DNA of 30,610 nucleotides from UKL13-2 sp038236905 (lineage in GTDB: Bacteria; Pseudomonadota; Gammaproteobacteria; Burkholderiales; Usitatibacteraceae). Of this stretch, positions 15,313-22,916 are shown one piece after another (position 1 is the stretch's first letter; each line of letters begins with the position of its first letter). The notes below the pieces were generated by a model. It did not search any database. It saw nothing but the letters and a program-made list of their open reading frames with translations, and was not told the origin of the DNA. A program made the position numbers and the translations under genes. Location: positions 1 to 30,610 of the forward strand of contig JBBRZG010000033.1 in NCBI GenBank assembly GCA_038236905.1, in the 5' to 3' direction.

Positions 15313-16263
15313 ATGAATATCAGCTCACCATCAATTCGTCATCGCGTCATTGCCGCAGCATTTTCCACCGCGCTGGGCTGTATGTTTTTTGCAGCGCCAA
15401 GTTTTGCCGGTGATGGAGAGGGCTCAAAAAGCCGAACCAGCTGGTCTTGGAATTTTGGAAATTCCTTCTTTCACAGCACCAGCTATGGCCAAAATCGTAC
15501 AAAGGGATCCGGCGTCATCAAGGAGGAGTCGCGCGCGGTGGCCAATTTTTCGCAGCTAACTTTTTCGTTACCGGCAAGCATCACACTCTCGCAAGGTCCA
15601 ACTGAATCGCTGACGATCACCGCGGATGACAATATTTTGCCCTTGTTGACTACCCGCGTAGTTAACAACGAGCTGTTCGTTGAGGGCGATAGAAACCACG
15701 GCTTCTCGACAAAAAAAGAAATCAAGATTCGGGTTACGGTTAAATCGCTAAATAGTCTCAAAATTAAAGGCTCGGGCGATGTGTTTGGTGATCAGTTCAA
15801 GGGCGACAAACTCGATATCATCATCGAAGGTTCTGGTGACGTGAAATTCAAGGAAATTCGCGCGGATCAACTCAGGATTGCGATTACTGGTTCGGGCGAT
15901 ATCGACATCGGTAATGTTGAAAGCCAATCGGTCGAGTCAAAAACAAATGGTTCTGGCGACATCAGGTTCGGCGCGTTGCGTGCAGGGCAGGTGAACATCA
16001 CGCTGAACGGGTCGGGCGATATCTCAACGTCAGGTAGCGCGGATAAAGTTGCCATTGAAATTGCCGGGAGCGGGGAGGTGCACGCGGGCAAGCTCATCGC
16101 TCGGGAAGTAGATGTGAGGGTGGCATCTTCTGGCGAGGCGGCTGTACACGCCACCGAAAAAATTACAGCACGGGTAACCGGCTCGGGTGAAATTCGGTAT
16201 GCGGGCTCGCCAAAGAAGGTTGATCAGGTGGTGACGGGTTCGGGCTCGATTGACGCGATTTGA
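15313..16263 (+). CDS. Secreted head-GIN / DUF2807 domain protein with a regular 20-residue repeat
   Basis: This 316-residue exported protein has a signal peptide ending near SFA at residue 32 and a putative auto-transporter adhesin head GIN (DUF2807) domain. The domain is a beta-solenoid: GSG turns recur at residues 153, 173, 193, 213 and 233, exactly 20 apart, then at 252, 272 (as SSG), 290 and 309. Most read GSGDI or GSGDV, later GSGEV/GSGEI. An extra GSG sits at 65. The region 70-150 (NFSQLTFSLPASITLSQG, LTITADDNILPLL) is the usual start of the fold. Function in Proteobacteria is unknown; surface or periplasmic polymer binding is often guessed. The ATG at 15313 has a G-rich ribosome site. 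It appears monocistronic. Confidence 0.85.
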   Translation: MNISSPSIRHRVIAAAFSTALGCMFFAAPSFAGDGEGSKSRTSWSWNFGNSFFHSTSYGQNRTKGSGVIKEESRAVANFSQLTFSLPASITLSQGPTESLTITADDNILPLLTTRVVNNELFVEGDRNHGFSTKKEIKIRVTVKSLNSLKIKGSGDVFGDQFKGDKLDIIIEGSGDVKFKEIRADQLRIAITGSGDIDIGNVESQSVESKTNGSGDIRFGALRAGQVNITLNGSGDISTSGSADKVAIEIAGSGEVHAGKLIAREVDVRVASSGEAAVHATEKITARVTGSGEIRYAGSPKKVDQVVTGSGSIDAI

Positions 16264-16384
16264 GTGCAGAGTGAGGCCCACACTTCGCGGTTGATGTGCA
16301 TATGGATGGCGGATGATTAAACCCGGCGCGTGCCGACGGTCACCTCAAATCACTCGCCAGCCGAATCACAAGGCCGTGGCCGGG

Positions 16385-16858
16385 TTAGTTTTGATGATTC
16401 CGCAATCGCTCCTCGGCGGATTCGCGGCCGCCTGATGCGGGCTGCACTGAGCCCGCGCGGCCGAGTCCGAACGGTGGCATGTTCACATAAATATTTTCGT
16501 ATCCACCCGGTTTTACGGCATAGGTTTCATGCCAAATGCCGACACTGCCATCCGTGCCCACGGCTTTATTAAATGCTTTCCATGCCGGTAAATGCGCCGC
16601 GTCGCGTATTTTTGCGTAGGCCAATAATTGATCCATCGAACGCCAATATTGCAACATGATCGTGGTTCGGCCGAACCAGTTTTCCGCATGCAGAAAACCG
16701 AGCTCTGGTTGCTGGTAAAGCTCAGTCAACATCTTGGGCATCGCTGTAAACACCGGCAGCCATTTGTGAACTTTGAGAGGCTGATTAACGCGCAGGCCGA
16801 TTAGAAAAATAACAAATTCTCCCTCGAGGTTTGCGGTGAGGCGTTGCTTTTGAATCAC
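16385..16858 (-). CDS. DUF4188 / monooxygenase-like dimeric alpha-beta barrel protein
   Basis: This protein of about 157 residues matches the DUF4188 family, related to phenylacetaldoxime-dehydratase-like and ABM-type proteins of unknown reaction. Family hallmarks are present: EGEFVIFLIGLRVN, LKVHKWLPVFTAMPKML, ENWFGRTTIMLQYWRS, AHLPAWKAFNKAVG and VGIWHETYAV, followed by NMPPFGLGRAG. The start is GTG at 16858, with AGGA about nine bases upstream (spanning the sequence TAGGACAAAGAGC). The last 25 residues are polar and poorly conserved. It lies 55 bp downstream of a small membrane protein gene on the same strand and is probably cotranscribed. No heme or flavin motif is evident. Confidence 0.82.
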   Translation of the reverse strand: MIQKQRLTANLEGEFVIFLIGLRVNQPLKVHKWLPVFTAMPKMLTELYQQPELGFLHAENWFGRTTIMLQYWRSMDQLLAYAKIRDAAHLPAWKAFNKAVGTDGSVGIWHETYAVKPGGYENIYVNMPPFGLGRAGSVQPASGGRESAEERLRNHQN

Positions 16859-16913
16859 GCTCTTTGTCCTATTAATGCTTCAGTGTTCCTTGAAGACCGA
16901 TTCATGTCACATC

Positions 16914-17312
16914 CTAAGCTTTCTTTGCAGCAAGCGGTAAGACACAGCAAATGCCCCATGCTCCTGAGATTGCAATTACCCAGACGCCAAACGGGCGTGT
17001 AGAGACAATCGCAGCAATTACGTTTGCAAAAACGGCACCACTTGCAATGACCGGCCAAAACCGACCTACGTTAAATTGAGGAAGAACAAAAACTAGCACA
17101 CTCTGCGTTGCGAAAAAAATGATAAGTGAGGCGAGTAATCCAGCAATAAGGCAACTAATCACCGCGAATAATGCGTCTGCAGAAAAAGAGAATCCTTTAT
17201 TGACCACACCTATACCAACCGCAGCCGACGTTAACAATGCGGGGGCGATCAAGTGAGCAGTTATCTCAACAAGCCGTTTAAGATATCGTTGATTATTTTG
17301 TGAATTCGACAA
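16914..17312 (-). CDS. Small multi-spanning membrane protein, unrecognised
   Basis: This 132-residue protein has about four hydrophobic segments (roughly 18-36, 44-75, 84-104 and 108-128) and ends in KKA. The TTG start at 17312 is supported by GGGAG five bases upstream. I recognise no family. The gene and its flanks are visibly richer in A+T than the surrounding sequence, which may mean recent acquisition or simply weak constraint. It precedes the DUF4188 gene on the same strand. A role in the membrane is all that can be inferred. Confidence 0.6.
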   Translation of the reverse strand: MSNSQNNQRYLKRLVEITAHLIAPALLTSAAVGIGVVNKGFSFSADALFAVISCLIAGLLASLIIFFATQSVLVFVLPQFNVGRFWPVIASGAVFANVIAAIVSTRPFGVWVIAISGAWGICCVLPLAAKKA

Positions 17313-17394
17313 TTGGACTCCCGTAAGAAGGCTTCATGAATTACCGATCGTAAAACTTCAAAACTCCAAAAGGAATTTTATTAAACTCAAAATA

Positions 17395-17919
17395 TCAACC
17401 CCGCTCAGTCACACTTTTTTCTTCCGAAAACGCTTGCAACGCCACCACCGGCGAGGGTTTCCAGCCTTTGGCGCGGTGCTCGGCAACGACCGTCGTGAAT
17501 ACGCCGCCGCGCACCCAAAACTTGGCCGTTAATCGGGCAAAGCGTGGTTCGGTGGCCGCCACGATGTCGTCCAAAATTTCGTTGGTCACGGCTTCGTGAA
17601 ATTTACCCTCATCGCGGAATGACCAGATGTAAAGCTTCAAACTTTTTAGCTCCACACATAATTTATTCGGGATGTAGTCCAGATAGAGCGTGGCGAAATC
17701 GGGCTGGCCTGTCTTTGGGCAAAGGCAGGTGAATTCCGGGATCTGCATATGAATCAAAAAATCGCGATGCGGCGCCGGGCTGAGAAACACTTCCAATGCC
17801 TTCACCGGTCGCGTGGTGGGCATATCGCCTAATTTTGTAAGGTGAGCCGCTCTTTCTATGCTGGTCAACGACTTAGCGGATTTTGTTGATGTTTTTTCTG
17901 TTTTGCGATGGGTTGTCAT
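17395..17919 (-). CDS. queF: NADPH-dependent 7-cyano-7-deazaguanine reductase, unimodular type
   Basis: QueF reduces preQ0 to preQ1, a four-electron step in queuosine synthesis for tRNA. The protein has about 174 residues, matching the short unimodular form. The catalytic motif EFTCLCPKTGQPDFA holds the nucleophile Cys67 and Asp74. CVELKSLKLYIWSFRDEG and the following FHEAVTNEI carry the preQ0- and NADPH-binding residues of the family. I chose the ATG at 17919; an in-frame ATG at 17949 adds ten residues, and neither has a clear ribosome site. The Lys/Thr-rich first 20 residues are poorly conserved. It diverges from smc. TACAAT on the minus strand (17971-17966) may be its -10. No other queuosine gene is nearby. 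Confidence 0.93.
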   Translation of the reverse strand: MTTHRKTEKTSTKSAKSLTSIERAAHLTKLGDMPTTRPVKALEVFLSPAPHRDFLIHMQIPEFTCLCPKTGQPDFATLYLDYIPNKLCVELKSLKLYIWSFRDEGKFHEAVTNEILDDIVAATEPRFARLTAKFWVRGGVFTTVVAEHRAKGWKPSPVVALQAFSEEKSVTERG

Positions 17920-17978
17920 GGTGGCCAAAATGGGAAATAGGGAGTGCATTACGTTAGAATTCGGTATTGTATTTCATC

Positions 17979-18011
17979 AAACCCGCCATGCTCCATGCTG
18001 CTGGCGGGTTT
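17979..18011. terminator. Terminator-like hairpin in the smc leader, between divergent genes
   Basis: AAACCCGCCA (17979-17988) and TGGCGGGTTT (18002-18011) form a perfect ten-base-pair stem with a 13-base loop, followed by T and C on the plus strand. The loop side includes the tandem CCATGCT CCATGCT. The hairpin lies about 36 bases upstream of the smc start. Both flanking genes point away from it, so it ends neither gene. It could be an attenuator in the smc leader, an insulator, or a remnant. Confidence 0.6.
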
Positions 18012-18047
18012 TCATCATTAAAGCAGTCGTTGTTGAAGGAAATTAAG

Positions 18048-21000
18048 TTGCGTCTTACTCAGATCAAACTTGCGGGTTTCAAGTCTTTTGTTGACCCCAC
18101 CACGATTGCTGTGCCCGGTCAGTTGGTCGGCGTTGTTGGCCCGAATGGTTGCGGCAAATCGAACGTTATTGACGCGGTTCGCTGGGTGCTCGGTGAATCA
18201 TCGGCTAAAAACTTACGCGGCGAAAAAATGGAAGACGTTATTTTTAACGGCTCTACGCAACGTAAACCGGTGGCGCGCGCGAGTGTCGAGCTGGTATTCG
18301 ACAATTCCCTCGGTCGCATTGGCGGGCAATGGGGTCAATACGCCGAGCTGAGCGTAAAGCGGGTGCTGTCGCGCGACGGCAATTCGGATTACTACATCAA
18401 CGGCCAGCATGTGCGCCGTCGTGACATCACCGACGTGTTCTTGGGCACCGGCCTGGGACCGCGTGCCTACGCGATCATCGAGCAGGGCATGATTTCGCGG
18501 GTGATTACGTCCAAGCCGGAAGAGCTGCGGATATTTCTGGAAGAGGTTGCTGGTGTCTCGAAATATCGCGAACGCCGTCGCGAAACTGAATCACGGCTGG
18601 AAGATTCAAAAGAAAATTTGAACCGGGTAGATGACATTCGCGGTGAGCTCGATAAGCAGGTTGAAAAACTTGCCGCGCAGGCGGAGGTCGCGGCGAAATA
18701 CAATGAATTTGTCGGTGAATTAAAGCTCAATGAAAATTTATGGGCATTCACCAAGCAGCGCGAGGCGCTCGCCTCCAAACTACGCTACGCCAGCGAAATC
18801 ATCAAAACCGAGATCGGTTTTGAAGGCGAAACCGCCAAGCTGCGTGAGGCCGAAGCGGCACTCGATAAGCTGCGCCAGGACCATTACACCGAAACCGATG
18901 CGTTGACCAATGCGCAGGCGGGAATGTTTGAATCCAACAGCGCCGTGGTGCAGCTGGAACAGGAAATTAGCTACCTTTCTGACAATCGCCGCCGCCTGAT
19001 TGCGCAAGTCGAAGCGCTCGCCCAACAGGTAGCTGAGGTCGAAATGAATCGTGACGCGACCAGCACCGAACTCGAGCGCTGGCATCGGGAATTGGCCAGC
19101 GGCATGGATCGCGTCGCCGAGGCCCGCGAGCGCGCCGAAACGGTGCGCGCGGAAGTGCCGACGTTTGAAGACAAGGTGCGTGAAACGGTGGCGGCCACGC
19201 GTGCCGCTGAGAATGGTGTGCGCGAAGCAGAATCCGGTCAGGCTTTGGAAGAAGCGCGCGAATCCAGCGCGCTCAAAATTCTTTCGCAGCTGGAGCAGCG
19301 TAAAACACGGCTGACCACGGAGAACATGGCGTTGGTGGTGCCGGATGAAGGCGAGATTGCGCGGATTGAGGGCGAGCGTGCCGAAGCGCAGGAAGTACTG
19401 CTGCAGAGCGAAGAAAAGATGGCGGGCGCAGAATTAAAACTTGCCGAACTTGAGGCGGCACGCAAAAAATCAGTCGATGCATTGGGCGACCTGACCCGCG
19501 AACTGGCGCGGATTGAGGCTTCACTGCTCGCGCTGCAAAATCAGCAGGCGCGGATGGACAACAACAATCGCCTGGCGATGTGGCTGTCAAAATATCAGCT
19601 CGATAATGCGCCGCGTTTGTGGCAGCAAATCAAGGTCAAAGAAGGTTGGGAAGACGCGCTGGAGTCGGCGCTTGGCCTGAAATTAAACGCGATCAAAGTA
19701 TCAGAACCCGCCATGATCGATCGCATGGCCAACGATGCGCCGCCGGGTAGCGTGGCATTATTTCTTGAAAACGGCGCGGTACAAAACGCCCAAGCGCCAG
19801 GATTGACGCCACTCTCCGCGTGGGTGACATCTGACAATCCCGGCGTATTGCCATTCGTTCGCGAGTGTTTGGCGAATGTTTTTGTACTGGAGAACGAATC
19901 GGAAGCGCGCGCACGGATGGCGCATCTACCGTTTGGGGCGGTGCTCGTCACCGCCAACGGTCACATGTATTCGCAGCACGGCTTGCTGTTTCACGGCCCG
20001 CAATCGGAACTGCATGGCGTGTTGCAACGTCAGCGTGAAATTGAATCGTTGAAACTTGAACTGCCTGGCAAAATCGAAGCGCGCCATTTGCTGGAAGCCG
20101 CGCAAAAAGAAACCGAAACCAGCCTTAGCGATACTCAGGAGACGTTGCGTCAGTTACGCGTGTCGATTCAAGAAACCAAAAATCGCGAACATCAATTGCA
20201 GATGGAAGCCTTAAAGTTATCGCAAGCGGCGTCGCAAGCCGAGGGCCGTCGCGCCTCGATTCGCGAGGAGCAGGCGTTGATTGATGACGAAATGGAGCGC
20301 GAACGCACTGAGATGCTGGAGGCGCAAGCGCGGCTGGAAGAAGGCGGCAATCGGATCGGCGAATTAACCGACGCGCTGATGCTTATCGAAGACCGGCAAA
20401 AGGAAACGGAACGTGCATTAGCCGATGCACGCGAACGCGTCAGCGCCGCCGAGCGGAGCGCGCAGGAAGCGAATTATTTTGAACGTTCCTGCCACGACAA
20501 GATTAAATCGCTGACTGAAATGACCGCGCAATTATCGAAGCGCTTTGAACTCGTTACCGCCAGCAGGCTGGCGCTCGCGGGTGAGCTGGATAATTTGCAG
20601 GAGGGGAATATCCGTGAGCGCTTGCAGGCCGCACTCGCCACCCGAACCGAGCGCGAGAAAGCGTTGGCCGACGCGCGCGATGCGATGGAATCTGCCACCG
20701 GCAAGCTCAAAGGGCTGGAAGAAGCCAAAGCCAATGTCGAGCGCAGCTTGCAGCCGCTGCGCGACAAAATTACCGAACTGCGTATGAAAGAACAGGAAGC
20801 GCGGATTAACGAGGAGCAATTCACCCAACAGCTCACCGACGCCAACGCGAACCTGGAAGAGCTGGCTGACATGGTGGAAAAGAAGGCGCGATCTACTGCG
20901 TATCAGGCTGAGATCAATCGTTTGAATCTGGCTATCACCGAGCTGGGCGCGGTCAACCTGGCGGCGTTGCAAGAGCTCGAACAATCGAAAGTTCGCAAAG

Positions 21001-21614
21001 AATTTTTGGATGCGCAATCGGCGGATTTGAACGAAGCGATTGCCACGCTCGAATCGGCGATCAAACGGATCGACCGCGAGACGCGCGATTTGCTGCAAAA
21101 CACATTCGATATCGTCAACAAGAATTTCCAAGAATTATTCCCTGCGCTGTTCGGCGGTGGCAACGCATTCCTGAAATTGACGGGCGATGAAATTCTCGAT
21201 TCGGGTTTGCAGGTATTCGCACAACCGCCGGGAAAAAAGAATTCGTCTATCCAGTTGCTGTCGGGTGGCGAGAAGGCGCTGACCGCGCTGTCGCTGGTGT
21301 TTTCGCTATTCCGTTTGAACCCCGCGCCATTTTGTTTGCTTGATGAGGTCGACGCGCCGCTCGATGATTCGAATACGGATCGATTCTGCGCGCTGGTTAA
21401 AAAAATGGCGGTTTCAACGCAATTTTTGTTTATCACCCACAATAAGGTGACGATGGAAATGGCCGAGCAACTGGTGGGCGTGACGATGAATGAACCTGGC
21501 GTGTCGCGGATTGTCGAAGTCGACATCCATGCGGCGAAGCGGTTTGCGGTCAATCCCAACCCGGGTCAGGCGCAGTTGTCGCTGGCGGGCGATCCTGTTT
21601 CTGCCGCGGCATAA
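18048..21614 (+). CDS. smc: Chromosome segregation ATPase SMC
   Basis: SMC is the ABC-type ATPase core of the bacterial condensin complex with ScpA and ScpB, compacting and separating sister chromosomes. The protein has 1188 residues, as expected. Walker A is GPNGCGKS at 31-38; the Q-loop and coiled-coil arm follow (about 165-500). The hinge lies near 510-660 (WEDALESALGLKLNAIKVSE). A second coiled coil runs to about 1010. The C-terminal head holds LLSGGEKAL (signature 1071-1075) and Walker B with CLLDEVDAPLDD (Asp1099, Glu1100). I chose TTG at 18048, which starts the conserved MRLTQIKLAGFKSFVD and has AAGGAA upstream; a longer reading from 17967 would pass through the hairpin. It heads the block smc-zipA-ligA. 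Confidence 0.97.
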   Translation: MRLTQIKLAGFKSFVDPTTIAVPGQLVGVVGPNGCGKSNVIDAVRWVLGESSAKNLRGEKMEDVIFNGSTQRKPVARASVELVFDNSLGRIGGQWGQYAELSVKRVLSRDGNSDYYINGQHVRRRDITDVFLGTGLGPRAYAIIEQGMISRVITSKPEELRIFLEEVAGVSKYRERRRETESRLEDSKENLNRVDDIRGELDKQVEKLAAQAEVAAKYNEFVGELKLNENLWAFTKQREALASKLRYASEIIKTEIGFEGETAKLREAEAALDKLRQDHYTETDALTNAQAGMFESNSAVVQLEQEISYLSDNRRRLIAQVEALAQQVAEVEMNRDATSTELERWHRELASGMDRVAEARERAETVRAEVPTFEDKVRETVAATRAAENGVREAESGQALEEARESSALKILSQLEQRKTRLTTENMALVVPDEGEIARIEGERAEAQEVLLQSEEKMAGAELKLAELEAARKKSVDALGDLTRELARIEASLLALQNQQARMDNNNRLAMWLSKYQLDNAPRLWQQIKVKEGWEDALESALGLKLNAIKVSEPAMIDRMANDAPPGSVALFLENGAVQNAQAPGLTPLSAWVTSDNPGVLPFVRECLANVFVLENESEARARMAHLPFGAVLVTANGHMYSQHGLLFHGPQSELHGVLQRQREIESLKLELPGKIEARHLLEAAQKETETSLSDTQETLRQLRVSIQETKNREHQLQMEALKLSQAASQAEGRRASIREEQALIDDEMERERTEMLEAQARLEEGGNRIGELTDALMLIEDRQKETERALADARERVSAAERSAQEANYFERSCHDKIKSLTEMTAQLSKRFELVTASRLALAGELDNLQEGNIRERLQAALATRTEREKALADARDAMESATGKLKGLEEAKANVERSLQPLRDKITELRMKEQEARINEEQFTQQLTDANANLEELADMVEKKARSTAYQAEINRLNLAITELGAVNLAALQELEQSKVRKEFLDAQSADLNEAIATLESAIKRIDRETRDLLQNTFDIVNKNFQELFPALFGGGNAFLKLTGDEILDSGLQVFAQPPGKKNSSIQLLSGGEKALTALSLVFSLFRLNPAPFCLLDEVDAPLDDSNTDRFCALVKKMAVSTQFLFITHNKVTMEMAEQLVGVTMNEPGVSRIVEVDIHAAKRFAVNPNPGQAQLSLAGDPVSAAA

Positions 21615-21660
21615 TCAAATTTCAGATGATTAATTTTTTCACAGGCCCACAGAGCGCGAA

Positions 21661-22899
21661 ATGATAAGCGATTTTCAACTGGCAATAGGCGGTGTGGCCG
21701 CCGCAGTCGTTGTGGGCATATTGGTCTACAACCGCTGGCAGGAAAATAAATATAAGCGGCGAGCCGAACATGCGTTTGGAACCGATCACCCGGATGTGTT
21801 GATCGACGGCGCGGAGGGCGATTCAAATACTGACAGCGCTAACGCTAACGCTAGCGGTATGACGGCCAAGCGTGACGCGGTGATTGACCGTACCGAGCGG
21901 GTAGAGCCACATATCGGCGGTGTTTCAGCAGCCGCGCCACAGAGGGCAGTACCACCAGCATCAGCCCCTGCCATGCCAACCGCAAGCGCGTTTTCTGCGG
22001 TCGCTGATGATGATTTTGACGAGCTAGAGCCGATCGGCAACCTGGCCTACTCGAATCAGTTTGACGCGGTACAAACGGTTCCGCCGCCAGCCTTGCATCC
22101 TGAAATCGATTCGATTGCGTTGGTGCTGGCCGATGCGGCGATTGGGCCCAATCAATATCAACCGATGGTTGCCCATACCGAAAAAATCGGCAAAGGCGTG
22201 CGTTGGGAGGGCCTTGTTGGCGGTTTGTGGCAAGGCATTTTGCGCGATACGCAGGAGAGCTTTCGCGAGTTGCGTGCGGGCTGCCAATTGGCGGATCGTC
22301 AGGGTGCTACTGATCAGGCCACGCTCGCCGTATTTAACGATTTAATCGTCAAGTTTTCCGCCAGCGTGAATGCGGTGTCGCAGCGGGAGGACGCCAATGT
22401 GGCGGCGCGCCGCGCGCAAGCGATTGATGCCTTTTGTGCGGACACTGATATTGAAATTGCGGTTAACGTCGTGGGTAAAAACGGCAATACGTTTGCGGTG
22501 ACCAAGCTGCGTGGACTGGCAGAATCGAAAGGCATGCTGGCGATCGATTCTGGCGAATATGTGATGCGCGACGATCATGGCCACTTGCTGTTTACGCTGC
22601 GTAATTTTGACCCGGCCGAACCGCCCGGGATCAAGCGCAGCACGGGTTATATCGAGGGCATTACCTTCGCGCTTGATGTCCCGCGCACCTTGAATGCGCA
22701 TCGCGTGTTCGAGCAAATGTTTAATCTGAGCCAGCAATTTGCCGATGTTCTCCAAGGCGAGGTGGTGGACGACAATCGCCGCGTGCTGACTTCGAATGGT
22801 CGGAAAGTGATTGCAGATACGATTGTTCATATCGCCACCGAAATGGAAGCCAAAGGAATCGAGCCGGGCAGCGCAACCGCGCTTCGGTTATACGTTTAA
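21661..22899 (+). CDS. zipA: Cell division protein ZipA-like
   Basis: ZipA tethers FtsZ to the inner membrane at the division site. This 412-residue protein has the ZipA plan: an N-terminal membrane segment (about 7-25, QLAIGGVAAAVVVGILVY), a basic stretch (RWQENKYKRR), a long acidic and Ala/Pro-rich linker (about 45-150), and a globular C-terminal FtsZ-binding domain. The latter shows ESKGMLAIDSGEYVMRDDHG, LLFTLRNFDPAEPPGIK and the closing RRVLTSNGRKVIADTIVHIA. Sequence similarity of beta-proteobacterial ZipA to the E. coli protein is low, so position between smc and ligA is important support. It starts 46 bases after smc and ends 17 bases before ligA. Confidence 0.88.
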   Translation: MISDFQLAIGGVAAAVVVGILVYNRWQENKYKRRAEHAFGTDHPDVLIDGAEGDSNTDSANANASGMTAKRDAVIDRTERVEPHIGGVSAAAPQRAVPPASAPAMPTASAFSAVADDDFDELEPIGNLAYSNQFDAVQTVPPPALHPEIDSIALVLADAAIGPNQYQPMVAHTEKIGKGVRWEGLVGGLWQGILRDTQESFRELRAGCQLADRQGATDQATLAVFNDLIVKFSASVNAVSQREDANVAARRAQAIDAFCADTDIEIAVNVVGKNGNTFAVTKLRGLAESKGMLAIDSGEYVMRDDHGHLLFTLRNFDPAEPPGIKRSTGYIEGITFALDVPRTLNAHRVFEQMFNLSQQFADVLQGEVVDDNRRVLTSNGRKVIADTIVHIATEMEAKGIEPGSATALRLYV

Positions 22900-22916
22900 T
22901 TGCGTTTGGCTCGGCC

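Noticed and set aside
16320..16386. AACCCGGC and GCCGGGTT as arms of a convergent terminator.
   Set aside because: The arms are only 8 bases and 51 bases apart, with no T run on either strand.
18048..21614. Long open frames antisense to smc, for example about 200 residues near 20532-21131 and 218 near 20903-21559.
   Set aside because: They mirror the codon bias of smc, have no family features and no ribosome sites.
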